A DNA stretch of 52,540 bases, from NCBI GenBank assembly GCA_913054475.1, contig CAJXJF010000003.1, positions 1-52,540 of the forward strand, read 5' to 3'. Shown one piece after another: positions 16,172-26,509 of the stretch. The position numbers and the translations under genes are program-made. The notes below the pieces were generated by a model. That model ran no database searches. It was not told where the DNA came from and saw nothing but the letters and a program-made list of their open reading frames with translations. This DNA is from an uncultured Nitratifractor sp. GTDB taxonomy: Bacteria; Campylobacterota; Campylobacteria; Campylobacterales; Sulfurovaceae. Numbering within the stretch: position 1 is the first letter of the stretch; every line of letters starts with the position of its first letter.

Positions 16172-18835
16172 ATGATAGATTCGGTAATGAAGATTTTCGG
16201 TACTGCGAACGATAGAAGAGTCAAGCAGTATATGAAAAGGGTGCAGAAGATAAATGCGCTCGAGAGCAGATATGAGAAGATGAGCGACGAAGAGCTCAAA
16301 GCCGCCTTCGACGAACTCAGAGAGGCTGTAAGAAGCGGCGACAAGAGTATGGACGATGTACTCTACGACTCCTTCGCCATCACGAGAGAGGCCTCCAAAA
16401 GAGTCCTCGGACTGCGCCACTACGATGTGCAGATGGTGGGAGGTATGGTGCTTCACGAGGGCAATATAGCCGAGATGAAGACGGGAGAGGGAAAGACCCT
16501 CGTGGCCACACTCGCCGTAGTACTCAACGCCATGACCGGCAGAGGCGTGCATGTCGTGACCGTAAACGACTATCTCGCCAAAAGGGATGCCCACGATATG
16601 GGACAGCTCTACTCCTTTCTGGGATACACGACCGGCTGTATAGTCTCCGATATACATGAGGACGAAGAGAGAAAGGCCCAGTACGACGCGGATATAACCT
16701 ACGGTACCAACAACGAATTCGGCTTCGACTATCTGCGTGACAACATGAAGGTGAGAGCAGACGAGAAGGTACAGAGAGAACACTTCTTCTCGATAGTCGA
16801 TGAAGTGGATTCGATTCTGATAGACGAGGCGAGAACGCCTCTTATCATATCTGGTCCCGCACAGAGAGACCAGAGTCTCTACTTCAAAGCCAATCAGATA
16901 GCCAAACAGATGATACGGGGAGAGGAGCTCCCCTCCAAACCCGGAGAGCCCAAGAAGATGACGGGCGACTTCGTGGTGGACGAAAAGAACAGAACTATCG
17001 TCATGACCGAGGAGGGTCTCGAAAAGGCGGAGAAACTCTTCGAAGTGGAAAACCTCTTCAGCCTCGAAAACGCCGCCATGGTACACCATCTCGACCAGGC
17101 TCTCAAGGCACACCACCTCTTCGAAAGAGATGTGGACTATGTGGTGAGAAACGGCGAGATTGTGATAGTGGACGAGTTTACCGGAAGGCTCAGCGAAGGG
17201 AGACGATATAGCGAAGGGCTCCATCAGGCGCTGGAGGCCAAAGAGGGAGTGGTGGTACAGGAGGAGTCGCAGACACTGGCCGAAATCACCTATCAGAACT
17301 ACTTCAGGATGTACGAGAAACTTGCGGGTATGACAGGTACGGCCCAGACCGAAGCTACGGAGTTTTCCCAGATATACGGTCTGGATGTCATATCGATTCC
17401 CACGAATGTTCCCGTCAGGAGAATAGACAAAAACGACCTCATCTACAATACCGAAGAGGAGAAGCTCGATGCCGTGGTGGAGAGGGTGAAGGAGCTTCAC
17501 GGCAAGGGACAGCCCGTACTCATAGGTACGGCTTCGATAGAGAAGAGCGAACTTATACACGAACGACTGAAAAAGGAGAAGATTCCCCACAATGTTCTCA
17601 ACGCCAAGAACCATGAGCAGGAGGCGGAGATAATCAAAAACGCCGGTGCCAAGGGGGCTGTCACCGTGGCTACCAACATGGCGGGACGGGGTGTCGATAT
17701 CAAGATAGACGATGAGGTCAGAGAGCTCGGAGGTCTCGCCATAATCGGTACGGAAAGACACGAGAGTCGCCGTATAGACAATCAGCTCAGAGGTCGTTCG
17801 GGACGCCAGGGCGACCCGGGAGAGAGCCAGTTTTTCCTCAGTCTCGACGACAATCTCCTACGAATCTTCGGTGGTGAGAAGATAAGAGGCATAATGAATC
17901 GTCTCGGGGTGGAGAAGGGAGAGTATATAGACTCCAAACTCGTAACCAGAAGTGTGGAGAAGGCGCAGAAGAAGGTGGAGTCGATGCACTACGAATCGAG
18001 AAAGAACATTCTCGAATACGACGATGTGGCGAACTACCAGAGAAAAGTCGTCTATGCCTTCAGAAACCAGCTCATAGACCCTGAGTACGACATCACGGCC
18101 AAAATCGATCAAAACAGAGAGGAGCTTATATATCACCTCCTCGACGAAGCCGAGATTTTCGAAGGTGCACCGAGTGAAGATTACGACCTCGAGCGCTTCG
18201 TGAGCCTTATAAAAGAGTACAGCTTCGTCGATATCGATCCCGCCGAGCTCGAAGGCAAGGGACGGGAGGAGATAGCCAAAGAGAGCATAGAGATTCTGAA
18301 AAAGTTCTACGAAGAGAAGATGTCCGTCTTCGACGAGGAGCAGAGAAAAGAGGTCGAAAAGCTTCTTATTTTGCAGATTCTCGATACGGAGTGGAGAGAG
18401 CATCTGTATGAGATGGATGTCCTCAAAACCGGTATAGGACTCAGAGGATACAATCAGAAAGATCCTCTCACCGAATACAAGCAGGAGAGTTACAGACTCT
18501 TCCAGTCTCTCGTAGAGCGTATCAAATTCGAATCTCTCAAACTCCTCTATACTGTAGAGTTCGACTTCGGCTCACCCGAAGAGGAGATGGAGACTCTCGA
18601 AAAGATCAGAGATGAGCTGGAGATAGACGAAGAGGAGCTCATAAGCAACGAATATCAGGAGCCGCCACACTCCATAGCCGAAGCTGTGATGGGCACAGAG
18701 GAAAACGAGGGAGAGCTCAAACCCTATATAGCGCAGAAAAAGCCAAAAAGAAACGATCCCTGCCCCTGCGGCAGCGGCAAAAAGTACAAAAACTGCTGCG
18801 GTAAGAGCGGCCCCAGAAAGGGACTGCTCGCCTGA
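16172..18835 (+). CDS. secA: Preprotein translocase ATPase SecA
   Basis: SecA drives unfolded preproteins through SecYEG. At 887 residues it is full length. The Walker A site MKTGEGKT is near residue 105, followed by [10 protein letters not shown]. The Walker B/DEAD region is [21 protein letters not shown]. The second helicase lobe has [10 protein letters not shown] and [13 protein letters not shown]. The C-terminal zinc tail [14 protein letters not shown] binds SecB or lipids in other species. The ribosome site is weak. The stop overlaps the ATG of the LolC/E-like permease by one base, which couples protein export with lipoprotein sorting. Confidence 0.98.
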   Translation: MIDSVMKIFGTANDRRVKQYMKRVQKINALESRYEKMSDEELKAAFDELREAVRSGDKSMDDVLYDSFAITREASKRVLGLRHYDVQMVGGMVLHEGNIAEMKTGEGKTLVATLAVVLNAMTGRGVHVVTVNDYLAKRDAHDMGQLYSFLGYTTGCIVSDIHEDEERKAQYDADITYGTNNEFGFDYLRDNMKVRADEKVQREHFFSIVDEVDSILIDEARTPLIISGPAQRDQSLYFKANQIAKQMIRGEELPSKPGEPKKMTGDFVVDEKNRTIVMTEEGLEKAEKLFEVENLFSLENAAMVHHLDQALKAHHLFERDVDYVVRNGEIVIVDEFTGRLSEGRRYSEGLHQALEAKEGVVVQEESQTLAEITYQNYFRMYEKLAGMTGTAQTEATEFSQIYGLDVISIPTNVPVRRIDKNDLIYNTEEEKLDAVVERVKELHGKGQPVLIGTASIEKSELIHERLKKEKIPHNVLNAKNHEQEAEIIKNAGAKGAVTVATNMAGRGVDIKIDDEVRELGGLAIIGTERHESRRIDNQLRGRSGRQGDPGESQFFLSLDDNLLRIFGGEKIRGIMNRLGVEKGEYIDSKLVTRSVEKAQKKVESMHYESRKNILEYDDVANYQRKVVYAFRNQLIDPEYDITAKIDQNREELIYHLLDEAEIFEGAPSEDYDLERFVSLIKEYSFVDIDPAELEGKGREEIAKESIEILKKFYEEKMSVFDEEQRKEVEKLLILQILDTEWREHLYEMDVLKTGIGLRGYNQKDPLTEYKQESYRLFQSLVERIKFESLKLLYTVEFDFGSPEEEMETLEKIRDELEIDEEELISNEYQEPPHSIAEAVMGTEENEGELKPYIAQKKPKRNDPCPCGSGKKYKNCCGKSGPRKGLLA

Positions 18836-20052
18836 TGTTCGACTCCAGCAGCGACTCCCGGCTCATACGCCGGATAGTCCGCCACTACCTGAGATACGAT
18901 TCCGACAATCCGTTTATCTTCATATCCGCTCTTCTGGCCTTTCTCGGCATAGCCGCGGGGGTGATGGTACTCATGATAGCTATGGGAATCATGAACGGTA
19001 CACAGAAAGAGTTCGAAAAGAGACTCTTTGTTATGAACTATCCGCTCACTGTCGTATCCTACTCGGACGGAGTACGAGAATCGACCATGAAGAAGATAGA
19101 GAAGAGTTTTCCCGATATGCACTCGAGTCCCTACTATCGTACGCAGGTGATTGTGAAGAATATCAACGGAGTGGAAGGCGCCCTCCTCTACGGAGTGGAT
19201 TTCGAAAAAGAGGCCAGGATAAATCCGGTCTTCAAAAAGGCTCTGGAAAAAAGCACCCGAAAAGGCAAGTATCGTATAGTCACCGGCGACGACCTAGCGG
19301 TGATAATGGGGCTGGATATCGGCAGTTCGATAGTACTCTACTTCTCCACACAGCAGGCCGTGGGGCTGGGTACCATGCCTCTGCAGAAGCGCTTTGTCGT
19401 AGATGGTATCTTCAATTCGGGTCTTGGCTCATACGACAAGGCCATACTCTACACCACACACGAAGCCTTCGTGAAACTGCTCAAAAAAGACCCCCGAAGA
19501 TTCGACGGAGTACATATCTATACGAAAGAGCCGATGAAGAGGATAGACGATATCAAAAAGATTCTTCCCGACGATGCCGGAGTAGAGGGCTGGTGGCAAC
19601 AAAACGGCAACTTCTTCTCGGCCATGCAGATGGAGAAGAAAGCTCTTTTCCTCGTACTGCTGCTCATCATACTGGTGGCCTCTTTGAATATAGTCTCCTC
19701 TCTCCTCATGACAGTCATGAGTCGCCGAAGCGAAATAGCCCTCCTCAGAACACTTGGAGCGACGAAAAAGGAGATTTACGCCATCTTCTTCAGACTCGGC
19801 CTCATCATAGGCATGGGAGGTATAACGGCCGGTACCCTGCTCGGACTGGGCGGAAGCTGGATTCTGCGCAATTTCGATATCGTCACCCTGCCAGCAGATG
19901 TCTACGGTACGACCCACCTGCCCGTCGAGCTGGAGTTGAACGATTTTCTACTGATTATTGCCGGAACGGTTGTGATAGTCTTCCTCTCCTCCATCTATCC
20001 CGCGAGAAAGGCAGCCGCCACCGACCCTCTGCATGTACTCAGAAACGAATAG
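18835..20052 (+). CDS. LolC/LolE-family lipoprotein-releasing permease
   Basis: The 405-residue membrane protein has an N-terminal helix (FIFISALLAFLGIAAGVMVLMIAMGIMNG), a large periplasmic domain (about 60-255) and three helices near the C-terminus. It carries the FtsX/LolE permease motif LLRTLGATKKEIYAIFFRLGLIIG and ends YPARKAAATDPLHVLRNE. LolCE with ATPase LolD hands lipoproteins to LolA, which is encoded at 8.4 kb. One permease may serve both positions, as in bacteria with a single LolC/E (LolF) type. LolD is not in this window. Confidence 0.85.
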   Translation: MFDSSSDSRLIRRIVRHYLRYDSDNPFIFISALLAFLGIAAGVMVLMIAMGIMNGTQKEFEKRLFVMNYPLTVVSYSDGVRESTMKKIEKSFPDMHSSPYYRTQVIVKNINGVEGALLYGVDFEKEARINPVFKKALEKSTRKGKYRIVTGDDLAVIMGLDIGSSIVLYFSTQQAVGLGTMPLQKRFVVDGIFNSGLGSYDKAILYTTHEAFVKLLKKDPRRFDGVHIYTKEPMKRIDDIKKILPDDAGVEGWWQQNGNFFSAMQMEKKALFLVLLLIILVASLNIVSSLLMTVMSRRSEIALLRTLGATKKEIYAIFFRLGLIIGMGGITAGTLLGLGGSWILRNFDIVTLPADVYGTTHLPVELELNDFLLIIAGTVVIVFLSSIYPARKAAATDPLHVLRNE

Positions 20053-20177
20053 TCCAGAGATTTCCCAAAGCTTCCGATAGACCAGACAAAGAGCAAGAAG
20101 TGTAATACAGAATTGTTCAAAGCTAAAACCGATAAACTCAGATTTAATCGTAAGATTTCAATGGAGAGGGAGATATC

Positions 20178-20267
20178 ATGCAGGAGGGAGAAAATCTATC
20201 CTCGGATTTTCAAATCACCACCCTGCAAAAAGGCGAGTATAAACTCACCCTTGTGCAAATAATTTAG
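20178..20267 (+). CDS. Possible 29-residue ORF
   Basis: ATG is preceded by GGAGAGGGAGATATC. The peptide is MQEGENLSSDFQITTLQKGE... and ends on the opposite strand's petC stop. It may be a chance ORF or a relic. Only the ribosome site speaks for it. Confidence 0.2.
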   Translation: MQEGENLSSDFQITTLQKGEYKLTLVQII

Positions 20268-21187
20268 TGGAGGTCTTTCCACTGATGCTTGTACCAGAGA
20301 TAGGCCAAGAATGCGAATACCACCATATAGAGCAGCACGATAGGACCGACCTTCTCTCTCTTGGGCTTGCTGGGATCTCCAACCTCTTCGAGGTAGGCAA
20401 ACACCTTCTCGTAACCCTCTTTGCTAAGACCTACACGAGGCATACCCGTACCGGGAAGTTGAGACTGGGGATCTTCTACGAAAGTTTCGAGGAACTCTTC
20501 GCTTCTCGCTCTTACGATGATGGAGAGATCGGGCGGAAGCTTGCCGAGATATTTGACCATATTCCCTTTGTATTCAGCCAGCTTCTCATTAAACTTCAGC
20601 TTCGCCAAATCCGCACCTGTCTGAATGTTCTTTTTCGTCTTGGGAACCTCTCCTATCTGAGTCCACTTGGCATATCTCATCTCGTGACATCTGCCGCAAG
20701 CGAACTCGTAAGCCTCTTTGGGTTTTACCTCTTTGGGAGCTATGGACTTGAAGTATGCCACAAGATCGGCCGCACTCTGGTCATCCGTAGCCATTGGAGG
20801 CATGGGGTAGGCTCTATCTTTGAACTTGTGAGCTACTATCGCGGTATGTACGGGGTCTTTCAGGAAGTGGGCAAGATACTTCTCATCCAAAAGTGCGCCA
20901 ATAAGGCTCAAATCGGGAGGATTGACACCATACGCTCCCGACGCAGATACGGGATCCATAGGAGCAGGTACGCCCTGAGACTTGATCGAGTGACAACCCA
21001 TACAGGCCGCCGCGAGCGCTTTTCCGGTCTCGGGATTACCCTTGGCCGCGATAGGCTTGAGATCTGGATATTTGAAGTTGTGACCCTCGACATGTTTGTG
21101 CATTACCGAGTGAGCATACGGCTCGACGCCTATATATACAAGCAGTGTAAAAAATACGACTATGCCGAGTTTTTTCAGATCTTTCAT
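20264..21187 (-). CDS. petC: Two-haem cytochrome c1 subunit of bc1 complex
   Basis: The 307-residue protein begins with a hydrophobic anchor/signal (LGIVVFFTLLVYIGVEPYA). Two haem c sites follow, CMGCH near residue 60 and CGRCH near 165, and a C-terminal transmembrane helix (GPIVLLYMVVFAFLAYLWYKHQW). This two-haem form is typical of Campylobacterota bc1 complexes and differs from the single-haem mitochondrial c1. It passes electrons from the Rieske protein to periplasmic cytochromes. It is the last gene of petABC, and its ATG overlaps the petB stop by one base. Confidence 0.92.
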   Translation of the reverse strand: MKDLKKLGIVVFFTLLVYIGVEPYAHSVMHKHVEGHNFKYPDLKPIAAKGNPETGKALAAACMGCHSIKSQGVPAPMDPVSASGAYGVNPPDLSLIGALLDEKYLAHFLKDPVHTAIVAHKFKDRAYPMPPMATDDQSAADLVAYFKSIAPKEVKPKEAYEFACGRCHEMRYAKWTQIGEVPKTKKNIQTGADLAKLKFNEKLAEYKGNMVKYLGKLPPDLSIIVRARSEEFLETFVEDPQSQLPGTGMPRVGLSKEGYEKVFAYLEEVGDPSKPKREKVGPIVLLYMVVFAFLAYLWYKHQWKDLH

Positions 21188-22419
21188 TATTTACTCCTCC
21201 TTACCGGTTTTTCCAATTTTGTAACGATAGGCAGGGTTACCCAGAGGAGGATGAATACCCATGCTGCCACTGTACCGATAGTCGTATAGACACCCACCGG
21301 AGGCACTTTACCCATGATTGTCAGCACAATCATATCCACCAAGAGAATCCAGAACCAGCATCTAAAGGGCTTTCTTCTGCTAGCAGGAGCTACATTGGGG
21401 CTTCTATCCAAGAAAGGCAACAGGAAGAAGATCACCTGTGCGAAACCGAAGGCTACGAGTCCGGGATCTTTGGGGAACGGTCTTAGAATCTCGTAACTCC
21501 AGAGGAAGTACCACTCGGGATAGATATGCGGTGGAGTCTTGAGAGGATTGGCAGGATCGAAGTTGACCGGATCCATAGCGAATTCAAAATGGTAGAAGAC
21601 CAGATAGAAGTAGATGATGAAATATATCGACATTACGAATACATCTTTGCTCAGAAAGACAGGGTTGAAAGGGATCACTTTGGACTCTTTTCTAAGTCCC
21701 GCTTTCCACTTTTGCGCTTCAGCATCGAAATCGATCTCTTCCCCATCTTGGTTGTTGACATGGGGGATTCTGAGCGTACCGAAGTGCAGTACGATCAAAG
21801 CCATAATGATTAGAGGCATCAAAAGAACATGGAGCATGAAAAATCTATTCAAGAACGCCTGTCCGGGTACATAGTCGCCACGAATCCACTCCACGAGTCC
21901 CTGGAAGTCGAGAGAGCCGAGGCTAAAGAGGTTGGTAATAACCATACCGGCCCAGTAGCTCATCTGTCCCCAGGGAAGCATATAGCCAGAGAAGGCCTCT
22001 GCGGAGAATGTGACAAAAAGAAGCATACCCGAAAGCCATATCATCTCTCTGCCTTTTTTGTAGGAACCATAGTAGATACCTGTAAACATATGAATATATA
22101 TGATGAGGAATACCACCGAAGCGGCCACACCGTGCATATGTCTCCAGAGCCATCCGTAACCGACTTCGCTCATGACTGTGTAGTTTACACTATCAAAAGC
22201 CTGCTTGGTATCGGGGATATAGTACATCAATAGAAAGATACCGCTTATGAGTAGGATTCCGAATGTGGCGGCGAGAATCATTCCCATCGCCCAGAGGAAG
22301 TTAATATTCTTGGGAATCCAATACTCCGTAGAGAGTACCTTCTGGAGTGTATCCACAGCGAGTCTTTCGTTCATCCATTTGTGTGAAAATGGTCTTGCAT
22401 TCGGATCAAAATGTGCCAT
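21187..22419 (-). CDS. petB: Cytochrome b of bc1 complex
   Basis: The 410-residue polytopic protein carries the two pairs of haem-b histidines: HMHGVAASVVFLIIYIHM in helix B, and MLHVLLMPLIIMALIVLHF in helix D. The quinol-site PEWYFLWSYEILR corresponds to PEWY of cytochrome b. About eight membrane helices are present, so it is the full-length b-type and not the split b6/subunit IV. It oxidises menaquinol or ubiquinol in the inner membrane. It sits between petA (9-nt gap) and petC (overlap). Confidence 0.95.
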   Translation of the reverse strand: MAHFDPNARPFSHKWMNERLAVDTLQKVLSTEYWIPKNINFLWAMGMILAATFGILLISGIFLLMYYIPDTKQAFDSVNYTVMSEVGYGWLWRHMHGVAASVVFLIIYIHMFTGIYYGSYKKGREMIWLSGMLLFVTFSAEAFSGYMLPWGQMSYWAGMVITNLFSLGSLDFQGLVEWIRGDYVPGQAFLNRFFMLHVLLMPLIIMALIVLHFGTLRIPHVNNQDGEEIDFDAEAQKWKAGLRKESKVIPFNPVFLSKDVFVMSIYFIIYFYLVFYHFEFAMDPVNFDPANPLKTPPHIYPEWYFLWSYEILRPFPKDPGLVAFGFAQVIFFLLPFLDRSPNVAPASRRKPFRCWFWILLVDMIVLTIMGKVPPVGVYTTIGTVAAWVFILLWVTLPIVTKLEKPVRRSK

Positions 22420-22428
22420 ACTCTCTCC

Positions 22429-22935
22429 TTACGCCACTACGCCGGCTTCTTGCAGCTTCTTGTATTCGGGGCCGGCTTCACCCAAAACCACCTTTTTGCC
22501 ATCTACTTTGAAGGGTGGAATCACCAGAGGACTTGGAGGCGGTGACTTGAGCACCTCTCCCGCGGCATCAAACTGCCCGCCATGACATGCACAGATGAAC
22601 TTATGCTTGTCGGGGAAGTATGCGGGGATACATCCGAGGTGAGTGCAGAGTCCGATGGCTATAAAGAATTTATCTCCACCTACATTAATCAATCTCTTGT
22701 CGGAGTAGGCTTTGTCGTCTTTGGCCACTTTGAGAATGAAGATAGGTTTACCCCTCCACATCTCGGTATAGAGAACATTGGGCTCAGCCTTGCTGAGATC
22801 TACGGTGGTGAAACCGGCAGCTTTGACACTTGGCAGAGGATCCCAGGTTCGTTTGGCGGCATAGAGCGCTCCGAGAGCACCCAGGCCGGCAAACGCACCC
22901 AGAGCCTTGCCGAAGAAATCTCTTCTATCGCTCAT
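22429..22935 (-). CDS. petA: Rieske iron-sulfur subunit of bc1 complex
   Basis: The 168-residue protein begins with a Tat-like signal/anchor (DRRDFFGKALGAFAGLGALGALYAA). The 2Fe-2S ligands are CTHLGC near residue 98 and CACHGGQFD near 115, and the Pro loop is SPPPSPLVIPP. It receives an electron from quinol at the outer site of cytochrome b. It is the first gene of the operon. A TATAAT promoter and an FNR-type dyad lie directly upstream, suggesting redox control of the bc1 complex. Confidence 0.96.
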   Translation of the reverse strand: MSDRRDFFGKALGAFAGLGALGALYAAKRTWDPLPSVKAAGFTTVDLSKAEPNVLYTEMWRGKPIFILKVAKDDKAYSDKRLINVGGDKFFIAIGLCTHLGCIPAYFPDKHKFICACHGGQFDAAGEVLKSPPPSPLVIPPFKVDGKKVVLGEAGPEYKKLQEAGVVA

Positions 22936-22967
22936 ATTGCGTCCTTTTATGAAGATTTAGACGGATT

Positions 22968-22973
22968 ATTATA
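22968..22973 (-). promoter_or_regulatory. -10 box of petABC
   Basis: A perfect minus-strand TATAAT lies 32 bp before the petA ATG. The implied start is near 22961. Confidence 0.6.
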
Positions 22974-22997
22974 GGACGAAAGTACTAAAAAAAAGCA

Positions 22998-23011
22998 TTG
23001 ACAAGCGTCAA
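22998..23011. promoter_or_regulatory. Crp/Fnr-type box TTGAC-AAGC-GTCAA
   Basis: The perfect 5+4+5 dyad matches the FNR-superfamily operator layout. Its centre is about 43 bp upstream of the implied petABC start, close to the -41.5 position used by class II activators. The cognate regulator is not proven. The Crp/Fnr gene at 7.0 kb is one candidate. Confidence 0.55.
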
Positions 23012-23035
23012 AAAGGGCAAAAGAGCCCCTTTTTG
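23009..23035 (-). terminator. Rho-independent terminator after mnmG operon
   Basis: CAAAAAGGG pairs with CCCTTTTTG around a small loop, giving a 9-bp stem with an A-run on one side and a T-run on the other. It can act in both directions. On the minus strand it ends the mnmG and PseG-like transcript, just before the petABC promoter. Confidence 0.75.
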
Positions 23036-23066
23036 AAAAAGGATGTGAAGATTTTATACAGAAATA

Positions 23067-23918
23067 TCAGACAAACAGATGATAAATATCACTGCCCTTA
23101 ATCTTTCTCTCTCTCGCACCCTCTCGAACGGAATCTTCGATGAAAGTCCCAATGGCTTCTCTATCTTCGATTGACGCTCTAAAGGCACCGCACAATTCGA
23201 GCACTCTGCGTATCTTCGTAGTGCTCTCTTCTCTCTCGAGATAGAGCGTCTTCACTCCGTTGAGCGCGGCTTCGAGAGCTATCTGAAGAGATGAGCTCAT
23301 TAGAGCGTAGCCCTGCAAGAGAAGAGTTTCGTACTCCGAACTCTCATGCATGGTAGCGAAAAACTCTCTGTAGCTATCTTCGTATTTGACATAGAAGTAC
23401 TCGCCGAATATCGCTTCCACACTATCGAAAGCGAGATTTTGGGCATTCTCGAGCAGATAGAGGTCGGGGTCGCTATCTCCGTAGTAGAGCAAGACTCTGC
23501 CGTTTGCATCCACCTCTGGAAGCTTCAGCTCCCTGAATTGCCACATCCCATATCGGCCATCTATCTCGAGAGGATCGAGAACTATCTCTCCATACTTCGG
23601 GCCATCGCCGGAAGCTGTCGCGACTCTCACTACCCTCGAAAAGTCCGATACGAACTTTTCGAGCCTGCCTCCATCATCTTCGGGCGAATCTATCACTACC
23701 GAATCACCCCGTTTCGCCACCGCATCTATATCCTTGATACTCTCTATCGGTATAGCAGGAGGCAGACCCATATCCATCCCGACTCTCTGCGCCCTGAAAT
23801 CGTTGAGCAGTATCTCCGCCTCCAAACCTTTTTTGGATAGCTTTTCGTATATGGCCGCCACTCTCCTGAGCGAATCGAGCCCATGCTCTCTACCAGTGTG
23901 TGCATATAGATAGATCAT
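23067..23918 (-). CDS. Unknown protein, weakly PseG/SpsG-like
   Basis: I do not recognise this 283-residue protein with certainty. It starts [27 protein letters not shown], resembling the opening of PseG/SpsG nucleotide-sugar hydrolases (AxxxIGxGHxxR...LA). A Rossmann-like segment [20 protein letters not shown] follows. The catalytic glycine/histidine pattern of PseG is not clear. The ribosome site AGGAAAG is good, and the ATG overlaps the mnmG stop by 4 nt. A strong terminator follows, so it is the last gene of a two-gene unit. A role in sugar modification is only a guess. Confidence 0.45.
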   Translation of the reverse strand: MIYLYAHTGREHGLDSLRRVAAIYEKLSKKGLEAEILLNDFRAQRVGMDMGLPPAIPIESIKDIDAVAKRGDSVVIDSPEDDGGRLEKFVSDFSRVVRVATASGDGPKYGEIVLDPLEIDGRYGMWQFRELKLPEVDANGRVLLYYGDSDPDLYLLENAQNLAFDSVEAIFGEYFYVKYEDSYREFFATMHESSEYETLLLQGYALMSSSLQIALEAALNGVKTLYLEREESTTKIRRVLELCGAFRASIEDREAIGTFIEDSVREGARERKIKGSDIYHLFV

Positions 23919-25795
23919 ATCTTTCCTTTCTCGGCCATCTTGATATATATATGTATTATCTCTATCGCCGCGGGAGTCACTCCACTTATTCTCGAAGCGG
24001 CGAAGAGTGTCGGTGGAGTGGCTTTGCGAAGCTTTTCCACAATTTCATTGCTCAGCCCCTGTACTCTGGAGAAATCGAAGCCCTCCGGAATCTCCACCTC
24101 CAGCATTTCGTGCATCTTGTCTATCTGGGCTCTCTGCTTCTCTATATATCTGGCATACTTGGCCTCTATGAGAAGCTGTTCGAGTATCGCATCTTCATAG
24201 GAGGCAAACTCCTCGAAGAGCGCCCTTATCTTCTCCACACTCGGCTCGGACATCCTCGCCACTATATCCACCCATGCGGTCTTGTCGTTGATTTTGCACT
24301 CGTTCAACTCTTCGAGTTTGGCACTGAACTCTTTCGTGGGTGTGGCGTAGTTTCGGCTCAGAATCTCCATGGCCGAAGAGAGCTTTTCGACCTTCTTTCC
24401 GACTCTGGCTATATACTCATCCTCGAGCAGACCGTACTTCTGCGCGTACCTGTAGAGCCTCACATCGGCATTATCCTCCCTCAGAAGCAGTCTATATTCG
24501 GCCCTGCTCGTAAACATCCTGTATGGCTCGTTCGTCCCCTTCGTAACCAGATCGTCTATGAGCACACCTATATAGGCTTCGTCCCGTCCGAGGATGAAGG
24601 GCTCCTCTCCCCTTATCGCCAAAACTGCGTTTATCCCTGCCATCAAGCCCTGGGCGGCCGCCTCTTCGTAACCAGTGGTTCCATTTACCTGCCCCGCCCA
24701 GTAGAGTCCCGATATCTTTTTCGACTCCAGAGTGTGGTAGAGTTCGGTAGGCTGGATAAAGTCGTACTCTATCGCATAGCCGAAACGGACAATCTCCGCC
24801 TTTTCGAGCCCTTCGATGGAGCGAATCATCTCTATTTGCACATCCGTGGGCAACGAGGTGTTCAGACCATTTAGATAAAACTCGTTGCTCTCTCTCGTCT
24901 GCGGTTCCACGAAGACCTGATGTCTGGGGCGTTCACTGAAACGGTTTATCTTGTCCTCTATACTGGGGCAGTATCTCGGCCCCACCCCCTCTATCTGTCC
25001 GCTGAAAAGGGGGGCACGGTAGAAGTTGCTCTCTATGATACGATGGGTCTCTTCGTTGGTATAGGTCATCCAACAAGGCAGCTGCTGCGGTTTGAAACTC
25101 TCTCTGTCGGTCCTGAACGAAAAGGGTATGGGCTCCTCATCTCCTGGCTGCTCCTGCATGAGTGAAAAATCTATACTCTCTCCAGCTATTCTGGCACATG
25201 TACCGGTCTTGAGTCTGCCTATCTCGAAGCCCAATTCCCTAAGCTGATTGGCGAGTGTCACCGAAGCAAACTCGCCCTGCCTACCAGCCTTCTGTCTGTT
25301 CTCTCCGATATGTATAAGACCGTTGAGAAAAGTCCCAGAGGCTATTATCACCTTTTTGGCGGGATATTGGTTGCCAAGCTGGGTCACCACCCCTCTGACG
25401 ACACCCCCCTCCACGACGAGACTCTCCACCATCTCCTGTTTCAACTCCAGATTATCGGTATGCAAAATCACATCTCTCATATAGATACGGTATCTATCCA
25501 TATCTATCTGTGCCCTACTCCCCCTCACTGCCGGCCCTTTGGAGGCGTTGAGTATGCGAAACTGCAGACCGGTCGCATCCGTACAGAGCCCCATCTCTCC
25601 GCCAAGAGCGTCTATCTCCTTGACCAGATGCCCTTTGGCCAATCCTCCTATGGCGGGGTTGCAGCTACTCGCACCCACCTGCTCCGCGAGAATCGTCACC
25701 AGCATCGTCTTCGCACCCATTCTCGCCGAAGCGAGGGCCGCCTCTATCCCGGCATGCCCTCCCCCTATCACTATCACATCGTAGCCACTTTGCAT
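23915..25795 (-). CDS. mnmG: tRNA uridine-34 carboxymethylaminomethyl modification enzyme
   Basis: MnmG with MnmE modifies the wobble uridine of several tRNAs, using FAD and methylene-THF or a GTP-dependent route. I start it at ATG 25795, preceded by AGGAGAGAAG, which leaves 626 residues. The FAD motif [21 protein letters not shown] is at the start. [25 protein letters not shown] and [11 protein letters not shown] follow, and the family signature [12 protein letters not shown] is near residue 270. The C-terminal helical tRNA-binding domain ends in [18 protein letters not shown]. It overlaps the downstream unknown gene. Confidence 0.97.
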   Translation of the reverse strand: MQSGYDVIVIGGGHAGIEAALASARMGAKTMLVTILAEQVGASSCNPAIGGLAKGHLVKEIDALGGEMGLCTDATGLQFRILNASKGPAVRGSRAQIDMDRYRIYMRDVILHTDNLELKQEMVESLVVEGGVVRGVVTQLGNQYPAKKVIIASGTFLNGLIHIGENRQKAGRQGEFASVTLANQLRELGFEIGRLKTGTCARIAGESIDFSLMQEQPGDEEPIPFSFRTDRESFKPQQLPCWMTYTNEETHRIIESNFYRAPLFSGQIEGVGPRYCPSIEDKINRFSERPRHQVFVEPQTRESNEFYLNGLNTSLPTDVQIEMIRSIEGLEKAEIVRFGYAIEYDFIQPTELYHTLESKKISGLYWAGQVNGTTGYEEAAAQGLMAGINAVLAIRGEEPFILGRDEAYIGVLIDDLVTKGTNEPYRMFTSRAEYRLLLREDNADVRLYRYAQKYGLLEDEYIARVGKKVEKLSSAMEILSRNYATPTKEFSAKLEELNECKINDKTAWVDIVARMSEPSVEKIRALFEEFASYEDAILEQLLIEAKYARYIEKQRAQIDKMHEMLEVEIPEGFDFSRVQGLSNEIVEKLRKATPPTLFAASRISGVTPAAIEIIHIYIKMAEKGKI

Positions 25796-25854
25796 TCTCT
25801 TCTCTCCTGCCATCCCTTTTGCGCTTCTTGCCGTATCGATATACGGATTCAGGG

Positions 25855-25860
25855 TATAAT
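25855..25860 (+). promoter_or_regulatory. -10 box of ribE
   Basis: TATAAT lies 31 bp before the corrected ribE ATG, so the longer ORF-track start at 25819 is upstream of the transcript. Confidence 0.6.
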
Positions 25861-25890
25861 TGCGAAATTATAGCCAATGGGGGAAAAGAT

Positions 25891-26508
25891 ATGTTCACCG
25901 GTCTCGTAAGAGAAGTCGGGGAGGTGCTCTCCACAAGAGGAAATATGATATTCATAAAATCTTCGATTCCTGCCTCTGTAGGAGACTCGATAGCCGTAAA
26001 CGGAGTCTGCCTGAGCGTCACCGAAAGTGGCGAAGAGGGTTTCTGGGTCGAAGCGGCCGACGAGACCAGACGAATCGTACCTCCGGAAAAATTCGAGGGT
26101 AGAGTGCATCTGGAGGCGGCCATGGGTATGAACGACAGATTCGAAGGGCACATAGTACAGGGGCATGTGGATACGGTGGGGGTAATAGAGGATATCCGAA
26201 AGGGGGAAAACGCCGTAGAGTTCATCGTGAGGGTGGAGCCTGAATATATCAGGTATATCGTCCCCAAGGGCTCCATAGCCATTGACGGTATCTCCCTTAC
26301 CGTAAACGAGGTCTTCGACTCCTCTTTCAGACTCACGATCATACCTCACACCATGCGCAACACACTCATATCGGAATATGAAAAGGGGAGCAGAGTCAAT
26401 ATAGAGACCGACCTCTTCGCCAGATATATAGACCATATCCTCTCCCACAGGAAGAGCGCTCCCTCCGTTAGCTGGAGAGATATCGACGCTATGCAGATGA
26501 GTTTCTAA
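25891..26508 (+). CDS. ribE: Riboflavin synthase alpha subunit
   Basis: It dismutates two lumazine molecules to make riboflavin. The correct start is ATG 25891 because the family always begins MFTGLVxExG, and GGGGGAAAAG lies before it. The 205 residues form two similar lumazine domains. Markers are VGDSIAVNGVCLSVT and GHIVQGHVDTVG in the first domain, and the matching PKGSIAIDGISLTVNEV and SRVNIETDLFARYI in the second. No FMN riboswitch is seen, since the leader is only about 25 nt. A cupin gene follows after 1 nt. Confidence 0.95.
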   Translation: MFTGLVREVGEVLSTRGNMIFIKSSIPASVGDSIAVNGVCLSVTESGEEGFWVEAADETRRIVPPEKFEGRVHLEAAMGMNDRFEGHIVQGHVDTVGVIEDIRKGENAVEFIVRVEPEYIRYIVPKGSIAIDGISLTVNEVFDSSFRLTIIPHTMRNTLISEYEKGSRVNIETDLFARYIDHILSHRKSAPSVSWRDIDAMQMSF

Positions 26509-26509
26509 G

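Noticed and set aside
25819-25890. N-terminal extension of riboflavin synthase in the ORF track
   Set aside because: The promoter at 25855 lies inside it, and the family begins at MFTGLV.
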